Shown here: piece by piece, positions 42,672-52,100 of the stretch
Layout of the letters: each line of letters begins with the position of its first letter
Position numbering within the stretch: position 1 is the stretch's first letter
Assembly (NCBI GenBank): GCA_965232265.1
Contig: CBDDPH010000002.1
Span: forward strand, 496,001 to 560,000
DNA: 64,000 nucleotides
From: VXRD01 sp965232265
GTDB lineage: Bacteria; Latescibacterota; UBA2968
Direction of reading: 5' to 3'
Program-made: the position numbers and the translations under genes
The notes under the pieces: model-generated
Seen by the model: the letters and a program-made list of their open reading frames with translations, nothing else
Databases searched by the model: none
What the model was told of the DNA's origin: nothing

Positions 42672-43364
42672 TCAGATATCCGGGGGTGCATCGCTTTCGA
42701 TGCGTCCGTCTCGAAGCCGTATAATACGCAATGTACGCCGCGCCACATCTTCTTCGTGCGTCACCACCAGAACCGTTTGCCCCTGCAGGTGAAGATCGTC
42801 AAAAATAGATAAAATCTCCTCACCCGTTCGCGTATCCAAATTCCCGGTGGGTTCATCTGCCAGCAAAATCGCTGGATCATTCACCAGTGCCCGCGCAATG
42901 GCAACGCGCTGACGCTGTCCACCCGACAACTCATTTGGCCGATGCGTCATGCGATCCGCCAATCCCACACGCGCCAAAGTGGCTCTGGCCTTTTCCCTGC
43001 GGCGGCGTCTGGACAGACCCGTGTAAATCAGCGGCAACTCCACATTCTGAAGGGCTGTCGCCCGACTGAGCAAGTTGAATGTCTGAAACACAAACCCAAT
43101 TTTCCGGTTACGCACATCCGCCAGCGCATCTCCTCTCATCGTGCTAACGGCCTCACCATCTAAAATATATCGCCCTTTCGAAGGCGTATCCAAACACCCC
43201 AAAATATTGAGCAGTGTCGATTTCCCCGACCCGGACGGCCCCATAATCGCCATGTACTCGTTTTGAGACACGGCAAAAGAAATATCCCGCAGCGCGTAAA
43301 CGGTTTCACTCCCCATCTCATAAATTTTCCGAACCGCGTCAATTTGGATCTGCACCTTACTCAT
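42672..43364 (-). CDS. ABC transporter ATPase, MacB/LolD type
   Basis: 230 residues. Walker A GPSGSGKST, FQTFNLLSRATALQNVELPL after the Q-loop, signature LSGGQRQRVAIARAL, Walker B ILLADEPTGNLD and the switch His in VVTHEEDVA. These match the ATPases of MacAB and LolCDE-like mechanotransmission systems. It overlaps the permease gene by 8 bp and belongs to the same four-gene operon. Confidence 0.93.
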   Translation of the reverse strand: MSKVQIQIDAVRKIYEMGSETVYALRDISFAVSQNEYMAIMGPSGSGKSTLLNILGCLDTPSKGRYILDGEAVSTMRGDALADVRNRKIGFVFQTFNLLSRATALQNVELPLIYTGLSRRRRREKARATLARVGLADRMTHRPNELSGGQRQRVAIARALVNDPAILLADEPTGNLDTRTGEEILSIFDDLHLQGQTVLVVTHEEDVARRTLRIIRLRDGRIESDAPPDI

Positions 43365-44583
43365 AACGCAACGCCTCTACCGGGTCCAGCCCAGATGCCC
43401 GCGCCGCCGGATAAACGCCAAAAAACACGCCAATACTCCCCGAAACAGCGACAGCCAGCATCACTGCGCTCCACGAAACCACGCTGGGAAACTCGGCCTC
43501 AGAATAATATTCAATCAAATACGAAATGCCAAAGCCGAACCCCAGCCCGCACAAAATACCGATCAACCCACCGAACAGGCTCAGCACAGCCGACTCGATG
43601 ATAAACTGAATGAGAATATGCACGCGCCGGGCACCCACGGCCTTGCGAATGCCGATTTCTCGCGTGCGCTCTGTCACCGACACCAGCATAATATTCATAA
43701 TGCCAATCCCACCCACCAGCAGAGAAATGCCCGCAATACCCCCGGCCACCAACTTCATAATCAGCGTTACCCGATCTACATTTTCCAAAACACTCTCACC
43801 ACTCGACACGCGAAAAGCATCCCCGTGTGTGTGCGACCGCTTCAACACGTTCTCAATATTCTGCACAACGGACTTCACGTGTGCGGCATTTTCCACATAC
43901 ACAAAAATCACACTGTAATAATCGTTGCCCACCACGCGCTTTTGCAATGTGGTCACCGGCACGACAATCTGGCGCCCCCAATCGCGGCCAAACAACAATC
44001 GGGGTTTCATCACCCCGATAACCGTATAGCGTTCACCATTTAACTTCACTTCCCGGGTCACGGGATTCATCTCTCCGAAAAGCTCTTCGGCGATCTTATC
44101 TCCAATCACGCACACGCGCCGCCAGGTCTTCACATCCCAATTCGACAAAAACCGCCCCCGGTCCAATTCCCAATCCATCGCATGGTGATACCCCGGCAAT
44201 GTGCCCTGCACCTCACCGGTTGCCGATGCTTTTTGATAGCGCACCTGCGCGTTCCATCCCACCAGGGGAAATGCCGCGTGGATGTTCTCCACTTCCGCCT
44301 CAATCGCAGTCAAATCCCGTGCCGTCAAATATTCTCGCCAAGCACGCGGCACCCGCCGTCCGTCTTTGATCTGATAGGTTCGAGGCGGCTGAACAATCAC
44401 CAGATTGGCACCGCCCACCTGTGAAAACTGCGACACAATATTGCGCCGCAGGCCCTCTCCAATCGATACAACTCCGATCACCGCTCCCACCCCAATCGTA
44501 ATCCCCAATATCGTCAACAGCGACCGCAGCGCGTTTGCGTGCAACTGGGAGAGGCCGATCAAAAACAAATCGAGCACGTTCAT
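43357..44583 (-). CDS. MacB-like ABC permease (FtsX fold)
   Basis: 408 residues with four membrane helices: one at the N-terminus (after LFLIGLSQLHANALRSLLTILGITIGVGAVIGVVSIGEG), a large periplasmic domain (about 40-280), and three C-terminal helices with GGIGIMNIMLVSVTERTREIGIRKAVGA, the FtsX signature. It ends in SGLDPVEALRYE as usual. In a separate ATPase/permease arrangement this corresponds to the two halves of MacB. It overlaps the adaptor gene by 4 bp. Confidence 0.92.
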   Translation of the reverse strand: MNVLDLFLIGLSQLHANALRSLLTILGITIGVGAVIGVVSIGEGLRRNIVSQFSQVGGANLVIVQPPRTYQIKDGRRVPRAWREYLTARDLTAIEAEVENIHAAFPLVGWNAQVRYQKASATGEVQGTLPGYHHAMDWELDRGRFLSNWDVKTWRRVCVIGDKIAEELFGEMNPVTREVKLNGERYTVIGVMKPRLLFGRDWGRQIVVPVTTLQKRVVGNDYYSVIFVYVENAAHVKSVVQNIENVLKRSHTHGDAFRVSSGESVLENVDRVTLIMKLVAGGIAGISLLVGGIGIMNIMLVSVTERTREIGIRKAVGARRVHILIQFIIESAVLSLFGGLIGILCGLGFGFGISYLIEYYSEAEFPSVVSWSAVMLAVAVSGSIGVFFGVYPAARASGLDPVEALRYE

Positions 44584-45782
44584 TCATCGCTTTCCTTTGC
44601 ACGCGCCTTGAACATCTTCTCAGCATCCGCAGCAACCGAATCTGCACCCGTCACCCCCGACAGCACTTCCACGCGAACATCTGATTTCAAGCCCACCTGA
44701 ATCTCGCGCTCGACCAGGGTATCTTCTTTCACAAAGACGACAAATCGCCCTTGAATTCCTTTCTTGTCGCCTTCTCGAACCTTGTCTCCAAAATCTTCAT
44801 ACACGGCCTCAAGGGGCAAAAAAAGCGCGGAATCGCGCCGGGCAAAAACAATATCGACATCGCACGACATCCCCTGGCGCAACCTCGGCTCCCGATCCAG
44901 AATGCGGATTTCGGTTTCAAACGACACGATATTGCTCCCCTGCCTGATTTGACCCACGGGTGCAATGCGATGCACTTCGCCGCGATACGTCGTATCCGGA
45001 TACGCATCTGCGATAATGTGAACCGCCTGCCCCGGTGCCAGCCTTCCCACATCCACTTCACTGATATAGGCTTTCACCATCATCAGGCTCGGATCGCCAA
45101 CTTCAAACAGCTTGGTGCCCGTCACCGTAGAAAGAATACCCGAAACCACCACCTCGCCAATTTCCACAGGGCGTGCAATCACAATGCCCGAAGTGGGGGC
45201 CAAAACCCGGACATTGTCCAACTGTTCCGAAGACGAACGCCCTTTGGATTGCTGAATATTGGACCGCTTCACCAGCGTTTCCAATTCGAGTTGCGCCAGT
45301 TGGTAAGTATTTAACGCCTTTTCAAACTGATCCCGAATCCGCTCAATTTCTTCTTCGGCGATTAAATTCCGTTTCTTTAACGCTTCTTTGCGCGCCAAAT
45401 CCTTACGCACCCGATCCAGATCAATACGCGCCCGCTCAACCGCCGCGCGTTTGTTGTAAAGCTGAAGCGTCTGGTTGGGATCCGGTCGAATGATCGCCAG
45501 CATCTCGCCTTCGGACACAGCATCTCCCGCATCGGCAAACAAATGCACAATTTCGCCCGATACGGTTGACTTGACCTCCACCGTACGCACAAATTCGATG
45601 CGCCCGGTTTCCTTTAGCTGTTCCACGACAGCCCCCCGGCGCACGGGCAACACCTCGGTATCCAAAGTCGAACTTTTGGGTTTGCTTTCCATCTGCAAAT
45701 TGACCGCGACCATCGCAGCCACAATGACCAGCCCGCCTGCGCCGAGGAGCAACTTGCGCTTATTCGACCACGATGTCGCCAC
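44580..45782 (-). CDS. periplasmic adaptor protein (MacA/HlyD type)
   Basis: 400 residues from a GTG that follows the Yip1 stop directly (GGAGGATAAGTG). One N-terminal membrane helix (about 10-27) is followed by a barrel-lipoyl arrangement: VEVKSTVSGEIVHLFADAGDAVSEGEMLAIIRPD, then a long coiled coil (about 100-190, rich in R, K, E, L), then VLAPTSGIVIARPVEIGEVV and beta domains with LRQGMSCDVDI. It links the inner-membrane permease to an outer-membrane exit channel, which is not encoded here. Confidence 0.92.
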   Translation of the reverse strand: MATSWSNKRKLLLGAGGLVIVAAMVAVNLQMESKPKSSTLDTEVLPVRRGAVVEQLKETGRIEFVRTVEVKSTVSGEIVHLFADAGDAVSEGEMLAIIRPDPNQTLQLYNKRAAVERARIDLDRVRKDLARKEALKKRNLIAEEEIERIRDQFEKALNTYQLAQLELETLVKRSNIQQSKGRSSSEQLDNVRVLAPTSGIVIARPVEIGEVVVSGILSTVTGTKLFEVGDPSLMMVKAYISEVDVGRLAPGQAVHIIADAYPDTTYRGEVHRIAPVGQIRQGSNIVSFETEIRILDREPRLRQGMSCDVDIVFARRDSALFLPLEAVYEDFGDKVREGDKKGIQGRFVVFVKEDTLVEREIQVGLKSDVRVEVLSGVTGADSVAADAEKMFKARAKESDE

Positions 45783-46484
45783 TTATCCTCCCAAACCCGC
45801 AAACATCGTTTGCAATGCCGCGGCACCCACCGCGTAAAGAATTAACAACACAAAAACACCAATCACAGCCTTCTTCGTGGAAATGCCCGAGACAATCCCC
45901 AATCCAATGCCGACCAGCGCGTACTGCCAGATGGAGAAAAAGTTCAGGTTGAACAACAGGCGTGCGAGAAACGTCTCTGCCATCGAATCGGGCAACAACA
46001 GCCCAAATCCGACCTGTACATATACCGATTCTTTGGCAAGCATCAGAGGTACTGACACAATCGCACTCGGAATACATATCAGAGAACTCAGGCAGTTGAC
46101 CGTTAGCACCTGTTTATACGTCGTCTCGCCGCCCAGGATAAATCGCACGAGCACCAGCAATATCGCAGAGATCAAAAACATGAGCAGAGCAATACCTAAC
46201 GGCGCACTGATCGTTCCAGCTATCATGCTAATGGTCTGCATATCCTCCATATTGACTTCGGCCTGTGCCATCTTGGCCTGTTCTTCTGCTATTGCGATCG
46301 GCATGACCAGGTACGCGGTAATAGCCACCACAATCGCCAGTATAATAAGTGGCACCAACCAATCTGACGTGCCGACGCGCGACCGCACCGCCTCAAATGT
46401 CGCACCCGGCGAAACGAACACGCCCACCATGCGTTTGCCAAGCCCCATGTCCTCCACATGTCCTGCTTCTGTTGCATCTGCCAT
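45783..46484 (-). CDS. Yip1-domain membrane protein
   Basis: 233 residues with five membrane helices. An N-terminal hydrophilic part with GKRMVGVFVSPGATFEAVRSR, then TYKQVLTVNCLSSLICIPSAI, are typical of the bacterial YIP1 family, whose N-terminal loop near the first helix has the F-x-x-P-x-x-x-F pattern. It is the first gene of the MacAB-like operon and its stop abuts the adaptor start. The role is unknown; association with efflux or lipoprotein traffic is inference. Confidence 0.8.
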   Translation of the reverse strand: MADATEAGHVEDMGLGKRMVGVFVSPGATFEAVRSRVGTSDWLVPLIILAIVVAITAYLVMPIAIAEEQAKMAQAEVNMEDMQTISMIAGTISAPLGIALLMFLISAILLVLVRFILGGETTYKQVLTVNCLSSLICIPSAIVSVPLMLAKESVYVQVGFGLLLPDSMAETFLARLLFNLNFFSIWQYALVGIGLGIVSGISTKKAVIGVFVLLILYAVGAAALQTMFAGLGG

Positions 46485-46595
46485 AACACCCTCCTGTGTG
46501 AAAATCTCGAAAATAGGAAGTGTGAAGGAAGAAGTGTGAAGCGAGAGCCCCTATCTAAACAGCCCCAGCTACACAGTCCGCCCTGTTCCCAATTT

Positions 46596-47828
46596 TTAAT
46601 TTTTCATTACTTCCAGACAAATCATCTCACTGTGATTCCGCAGATAAAGTCTGCCATTCGCCAGCGTGGGCGGCGTCCAGCAACGGGACGACAAAACCTG
46701 GGCACTGGCTCTTTCTATATACGCTTCTGGCTTGGCCTCCACCAGAGCCAGTCTGCCCTGTTCGCCCAGGACGATCAGATGGCCGTCTGCAAAGATGAGT
46801 GACCCCTTTTGAAAACCGCGTTTGCGCCATTGCTCCTGCCCGGTATCCGCGGCAATACACTTGAGAACCGCGTTGTCAAACCCATAGAGGTACCCCTCGT
46901 GATGTATGGAAGAGGCAAAGTGGTTTTTCATACTGCGATTAAACCATACTTTTTTTACCGAAAACTGACCATTCTGGAAAACGAGCTGGATAACCGTCGC
47001 GCCTTTGCCATAGCCCGAAGAAATAAACAGTCTATCTGGAGCGAGAAAAACAGGCGTCGCGGCATTGACATCGGGACCCGTTTGCCAAGGATGTCGCCAC
47101 AGGAATCGGCCATCTTTGGCAGCGACACCGACCAAGCCAGAGGCGGGAAAAAAGACAATTTGCCGAACATCAGACACAGTAATCGCAATGGGGGACGCAT
47201 AAGAAGGCGCCTCATCTTGAGAAGCCCATGCGACCTCGCCGGTAGTCTTATCAAAGGCAATAAAAGCGTTTCCAGAAGAACCCCCAACCTCAACAATCAG
47301 CAAATTGCCTTCTATCAAAGGAGAAGTAGAAAAGCCCCAGTGAGGGGGATCGCTTATGTATTCAGTCTGTAAATGGTGAGACCAGACAGTTTCTCCGTCC
47401 TCAACATTGAGTGCATAAAGCTGTCCGTATGCACCCAAAAAGAAAGCCCGTTCTTTGTCAATGATGGGAGTAGATCTGGGACCATTCCCCCCTTGCCAGT
47501 CTGGAAAATTGCTTCCGGTCTTGACTCGCCAGTGCTCTTCCCCTGTAGCGGCATCCAGACATACCGCATACTCATCTTCCCCTTCTGCAAACATAGTATA
47601 GGCTGCGCCCCGTGTAACGGCAATGCTCGAGAACCCCTCGCCCAGCGGTGTTCGCCAGAGAACAACAGGCCCGGAATCAGGCCAATCTTTGAGCAACCCC
47701 GTTTCAGGAGAAACGCCATCGCGACTGGGACCGAACCACTGCGGCCAATCCGCAGCAAGACCACTACCCGTCAGGACAACAGAGCCTGAAAACAGAATCA
47801 TCGAAAAGGTGATCATGAGGATACGCAT
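46596..47828 (-). CDS. secreted PQQ-like (WD40/pyrroloquinoline-quinone type) beta-propeller protein
   Basis: 410 residues from the ATG at 47828, preceded by GGAGGAG. A signal peptide (to about 25) leads into DWPQWFGPSRDGVSPETGLLKDWP, the typical opening of this group. The propeller repeats carry A-x-T/N-x-x-T/D-G-E-x-x-W patterns, for example LDAATGEEHWRV, LNVEDGETVWSH and DKTTGEVAWAS. The group is frequent in planctomycete-like and sponge-associated genomes. It is probably periplasmic and without enzymatic activity; no quinone-dehydrogenase catalytic site was seen. Confidence 0.85.
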   Translation of the reverse strand: MRILMITFSMILFSGSVVLTGSGLAADWPQWFGPSRDGVSPETGLLKDWPDSGPVVLWRTPLGEGFSSIAVTRGAAYTMFAEGEDEYAVCLDAATGEEHWRVKTGSNFPDWQGGNGPRSTPIIDKERAFFLGAYGQLYALNVEDGETVWSHHLQTEYISDPPHWGFSTSPLIEGNLLIVEVGGSSGNAFIAFDKTTGEVAWASQDEAPSYASPIAITVSDVRQIVFFPASGLVGVAAKDGRFLWRHPWQTGPDVNAATPVFLAPDRLFISSGYGKGATVIQLVFQNGQFSVKKVWFNRSMKNHFASSIHHEGYLYGFDNAVLKCIAADTGQEQWRKRGFQKGSLIFADGHLIVLGEQGRLALVEAKPEAYIERASAQVLSSRCWTPPTLANGRLYLRNHSEMICLEVMKN

Positions 47829-48028
47829 GGAAACTCCTCCGTGTAAGAATCTATTTACAGACATAGCAAAGCGATAACGGGCCTAACATTAATCCATTCT
47901 TACCACTAACACTCTGTAAAACAACATCTTTCCAAACATTCTGTCAAGGGCTATTCCGTGTTTTGTTTTTCTATTATTTGTCAAACATAAAAAAAGTATC
48001 CTTGCACGACTTTCTATAATTTCATAAC

Positions 48029-49033
48029 ATGGCACGCTCGCTCGACGCATTTGTGTCGTGTGGTGCTGCGTGCCATTCTTTCAGTACTAATGCCATTGGA
48101 AACCCTGCTATGAACAATGTATGGGAAATACCCGAGCCACTTTCGACATGCGAAGTCCAGCTCGACGATACCGTCACCATTCTGCGCCGACATGGAAACC
48201 CCACAGGCCCCCGCCTCGTTCTGAGCCACGGCAATGGTCTCGCAAGTGACCTCTACTACCCCTTCTGGTCACTCCTCGCCGATGATTTCGACCTCATCAT
48301 CTTCGACCTCAGGAACCACGGCTGGAATACCGTTGGCCCACGCGCAAATCACAATGTTCCAACGCTGGTCCGCGACCATCTCTGCATTTTTGAAGCCATT
48401 GACCATCACTACGAAAACAAACCAAAAACCGGCATCTTTCACTCTGCTTCCGCACTGATAACCCTCCTATCACTAACGACTATGGCAGACCTCGGGCCAT
48501 CTGCCCAAAGCAGCCACTTATCCGCGATGATACTATTCGATCCCCCCCTGTACAAGCCCGGCAATAGCCAGATAGAATTTGATGAGGCAGCCGAATACGC
48601 AGCCGACGTTACCCGCCGCCGCGGGTATCTGTTCCAAACAGAAGAGGATTTTTCAGAACTCCTCAGCTATCTACCTGGCTTCTCACGCCTCGTTCCCGGG
48701 GTTCGGGAACTCATGGCCAAAACAACGCTTCGAAAGGCCGCCGATGGGCAGGGTTACGAGCTTCGATGTCCCCGCGACTACGAAGCGCAGATCGTCGATT
48801 ATATCAGAAGCTTTTCCGCATTGATGGATTTCGAAACTCTCCCTTGCCCCACAAAAGTCATCGGATCTGATCCCACCCTGCCTTATACATTTTTACCGAC
48901 CATTGATCTCGGTGACATTCTGACTGTAGATTACGATTTTATCCCTGAAACAACGCACTTTCTGCAATTGGAAAAACCAGAGGAATGCATTGAGATGGTC
49001 CGGGAATTTATCGAGAATAACCACCTGATGTAA
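48029..49033 (+). CDS. alpha/beta hydrolase upstream of the PKS
   Basis: 334 residues, or 307 if translation starts at the ATG at 48110 (MNNVWEIPEP); neither has a strong ribosome-binding site. It has the fold landmarks RLVLSHGNGLASDLYYPFW for the oxyanion strand and IIFDLRNHGWN. The nucleophile elbow reads IFHSASA with S139, so the two glycines of the normal G-x-S-x-G are missing. A histidine in ETTHFLQLEKPEEC sits where the catalytic His is expected. Its place 116 bp before the synthase and on the same strand makes it a candidate thioesterase for releasing the product, because the synthase has none. Confidence 0.7.
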   Translation: MARSLDAFVSCGAACHSFSTNAIGNPAMNNVWEIPEPLSTCEVQLDDTVTILRRHGNPTGPRLVLSHGNGLASDLYYPFWSLLADDFDLIIFDLRNHGWNTVGPRANHNVPTLVRDHLCIFEAIDHHYENKPKTGIFHSASALITLLSLTTMADLGPSAQSSHLSAMILFDPPLYKPGNSQIEFDEAAEYAADVTRRRGYLFQTEEDFSELLSYLPGFSRLVPGVRELMAKTTLRKAADGQGYELRCPRDYEAQIVDYIRSFSALMDFETLPCPTKVIGSDPTLPYTFLPTIDLGDILTVDYDFIPETTHFLQLEKPEECIEMVREFIENNHLM

Positions 49034-49149
49034 AACCCATGCAAACAGGGGAAAATTGTAGGGGTGGCGTCCCCGTATAAAAGCATTACAGGGCAGGCCC
49101 CGTGCCCGCCCGTCCTGGAAAAACCCGTCCGAACATGGAGGATTAAATC

Positions 49150-52100
49150 ATGAAACCGGACAAATTTTTCGGTCCTTCCGTATCAGACCAACCAATAGCG
49201 ATCATAGGTATGGCCTGCCGATTTCCCGGCGCGCCGGACATCTCTGCCTTCTGGCGACTGCTCGAAGCCGGCGGGAATGCCGTCAGCGAAGGCGTCCCGG
49301 GTTCAGGCGTAGGGCGCTGGGGCCTGCTCTTTCCCGACGACACGGTGCAGAGCGAAGGTTGCCGTTTCGGCGCCTTCGTTGACGATATCGACCAGTTCGA
49401 CGACGCCTTCTTCCGAATTTCGCCGGTAGAGGCGAAACTGCTGGATCCGCAGCAGCGAATGATGCTGGAGACGAGCTGGGAGGCTCTTGAGGACGCGGGA
49501 ATCGATCCAGAAGGGTTGAGAGAGAGCCGCACTGGCGTGTACACCGGGATCAGCAACGACGAATATCGAATGCTGGTCGTGGACTCGAGCAAGCCCGCCG
49601 AGGCTGCTAGCTGTCTCTACGCCCTCAGCGGCACCAACCTGAATGGCACCAGCGGACGGGTCTCTTTCGTGCTGGGGCTAAGGGGACCGGCAAAGGCAGT
49701 AGATGCCGCGTGCGCGTCATCCATGGTATCAGTCCACGACGCGGTGGCGGACCTGCAGCAGGGCAAGGCGGATCTGGCCATTGCAGGCGGCGTGCAGGCG
49801 ATTCTGAATGGTCGCATATACGAACTGCGCGCGGATGCGATGATGCTGTCTCCAGATGGGCAGTGCAAAACCTTTGACGCATCCGCAAATGGTTACGTGC
49901 GCGGCGAAGGTTGCGGTGTCGTCGTCCTCAAGCGACTCGATGAGGCAGAGGCGGACAGCGATCGGATTTGGGCGGTAATCCGGGGCGCGGCGGTAAATCA
50001 CGGGGGAGCCAGTACGGGGCTAACAGTGCCGAACACACCCGCGCTGGAAGAAGTGATCGAGACCGCGCTGTCCGACGCGGGAATCCCCCCATCGGACGTA
50101 GATTACCTGGAGGCGCACGGAACCGGAACGACAGTGGGTGATCCCATCGAGATCAACGCTGTGGCCAATGTCTATGGCAAGGGTCGTTCCTCTGACCGCC
50201 CCCTTCTCGTCGGTTCCGTGAAGACCAATGTCGGGCATCTGGAGTCGGCCGCGGGCGTGGCCGGAGTGATCAAAGCCGCGCTGGTACTGAAGTGGGGAGT
50301 AATTCCAAAACACCTCCATTTCCACAATCCCAACCCGAGTCTCGACTGGGACAGCCTACCATTGCGGGTAACATCGTCGATGATGGACTTGCCGCACCGT
50401 CCCGGGCGACCGCGACTCGCGGGGGTGAACTCCTTCGGGATATCCGGAACAAATGCCCACATTGTAATGGAGGAATACCTTGCCTCAGATGGTGCATCTA
50501 CTGCTGTTGGCTCCGCGAAGCCAGTGGCAATCTCGCTGCCAGCGACCCTTGGGGATATGCCACTGCCAGAGCAGGAGGTCCAGCCGCGCCAGACCCGTCT
50601 CCTTCCGCTGTCGGGAAAATCCGATGGGGCACTTCGGGACCTGGGAGGGCGGTACCTTTCATGGCTCGACGAACACGCCGAAGAAGAAGGCGAGGCAATA
50701 CTTGCGGACATGGCGTGGACAGCGGGCGTAGGCCGGAGCCACTTCGATCACCGCGCGGGCATCGTCTTCCACGACGCGGAATCGCTGCGAGAGCAACTCC
50801 GTGATCTAACTGAAGCAGATGGGGGCGTGGCGTCGCGAACACCGACCCAGGTGGCGTTTGCCTACACCGGACAGGGAAGCCAATGGCGCGGCATGGGACG
50901 AGGACTCTACGAAAGCGAGCCAGTGGCGCGGGCGGTACTGGACCGCTGCGAGGCGGTCCTTCTTCGGGAAAGAGGCACCTCGCTGCTGGACGTGATGTTC
51001 GGGAGGTCCGGAGAAGACCTCGGCGACACGGCGTGGGAGCAGCCTGCCCTCTACGCGCTGGAGTGCGCGCTAACAGCACTCTGGTCGAGCGTCGGCATCC
51101 GTCCCGATGTGGTCGTCGGACACAGCATTGGGGAACTCGCGGCATCGCAGGCGGCAGGCGTGTTCAGCCTTGAGGACGGGATGCGGTTTGCCGCCTTACG
51201 AGGCGCGCTGATGTCGCAGATGGAAGAGGGCGGCATGGCAGCGGTCTTCGCACCGGCCGATCGCGTGGCGATAGAAGTGGAGACGGTAAACGCAGCCTCC
51301 TCTGGCGCCGGATTGAGCATTTCGGGATACAACGGGAACCACCAGGTGGTCAGCGGCCCGATTGCGAGAATTGAAGAGATCTCAAAGCGATTCGAACAGG
51401 AAGGCATACGAGTCAGGCGGCTGAACACTGCCAAGGCGTTTCACAGCGCCCTTGTTGAACCCATCCTGGACGAACTGGAAGCGTCCCTCAACGGCGTGGC
51501 GATCCAGCCGCCCTCCCTTACTGTGGTCAGCAACCTGACGGGTAGAGCCGTAGAACCGGGGCAGGCGCAGGACGGAGCCTACTGGCGGCGGCATGCCCGG
51601 GAGCCAGTGGCATTCGCTCAGGGGGTGGAAACACTATCAGATCTCGGGGTCGATGTGGTACTGGAAATCGGTCCGCGATCGGTGTTGGCTCCAATGGCGG
51701 CCTCTGCCTGGCCAGCGTCGCCGCAGACACCGGCACCAGTAGTGCTGTCGAGCCTCTCCCCGCCACCAGAGTCCGAAAGCGACGCCGGTTTCGTGGGATC
51801 GGTCGCAGAAGCGTACCAGGCGGGACTCCCGATTCGTTTCGCGGGACTCTTCGCAGGGGAGACGCGGCGGCGGATCTCCCTGCCCAGCTACCCATTCCAG
51901 CGCAGACACCACTGGCTTGAGCCACCGAAGCGTCAGCGTCGGAGTTCCGACCATCCGCTGCTGGGTGCCCGGCACGAATCAGCCCGCGGAGAAATTACCT
52001 TTGAAACAGAAGTTTTTCCCTCGGATCCGTCCTATCTGAACGACCACAAAGTGTTTGGTCGGATCGTAGCGCCTGGCGCGCTCTACGGGGCCATGGCGTG

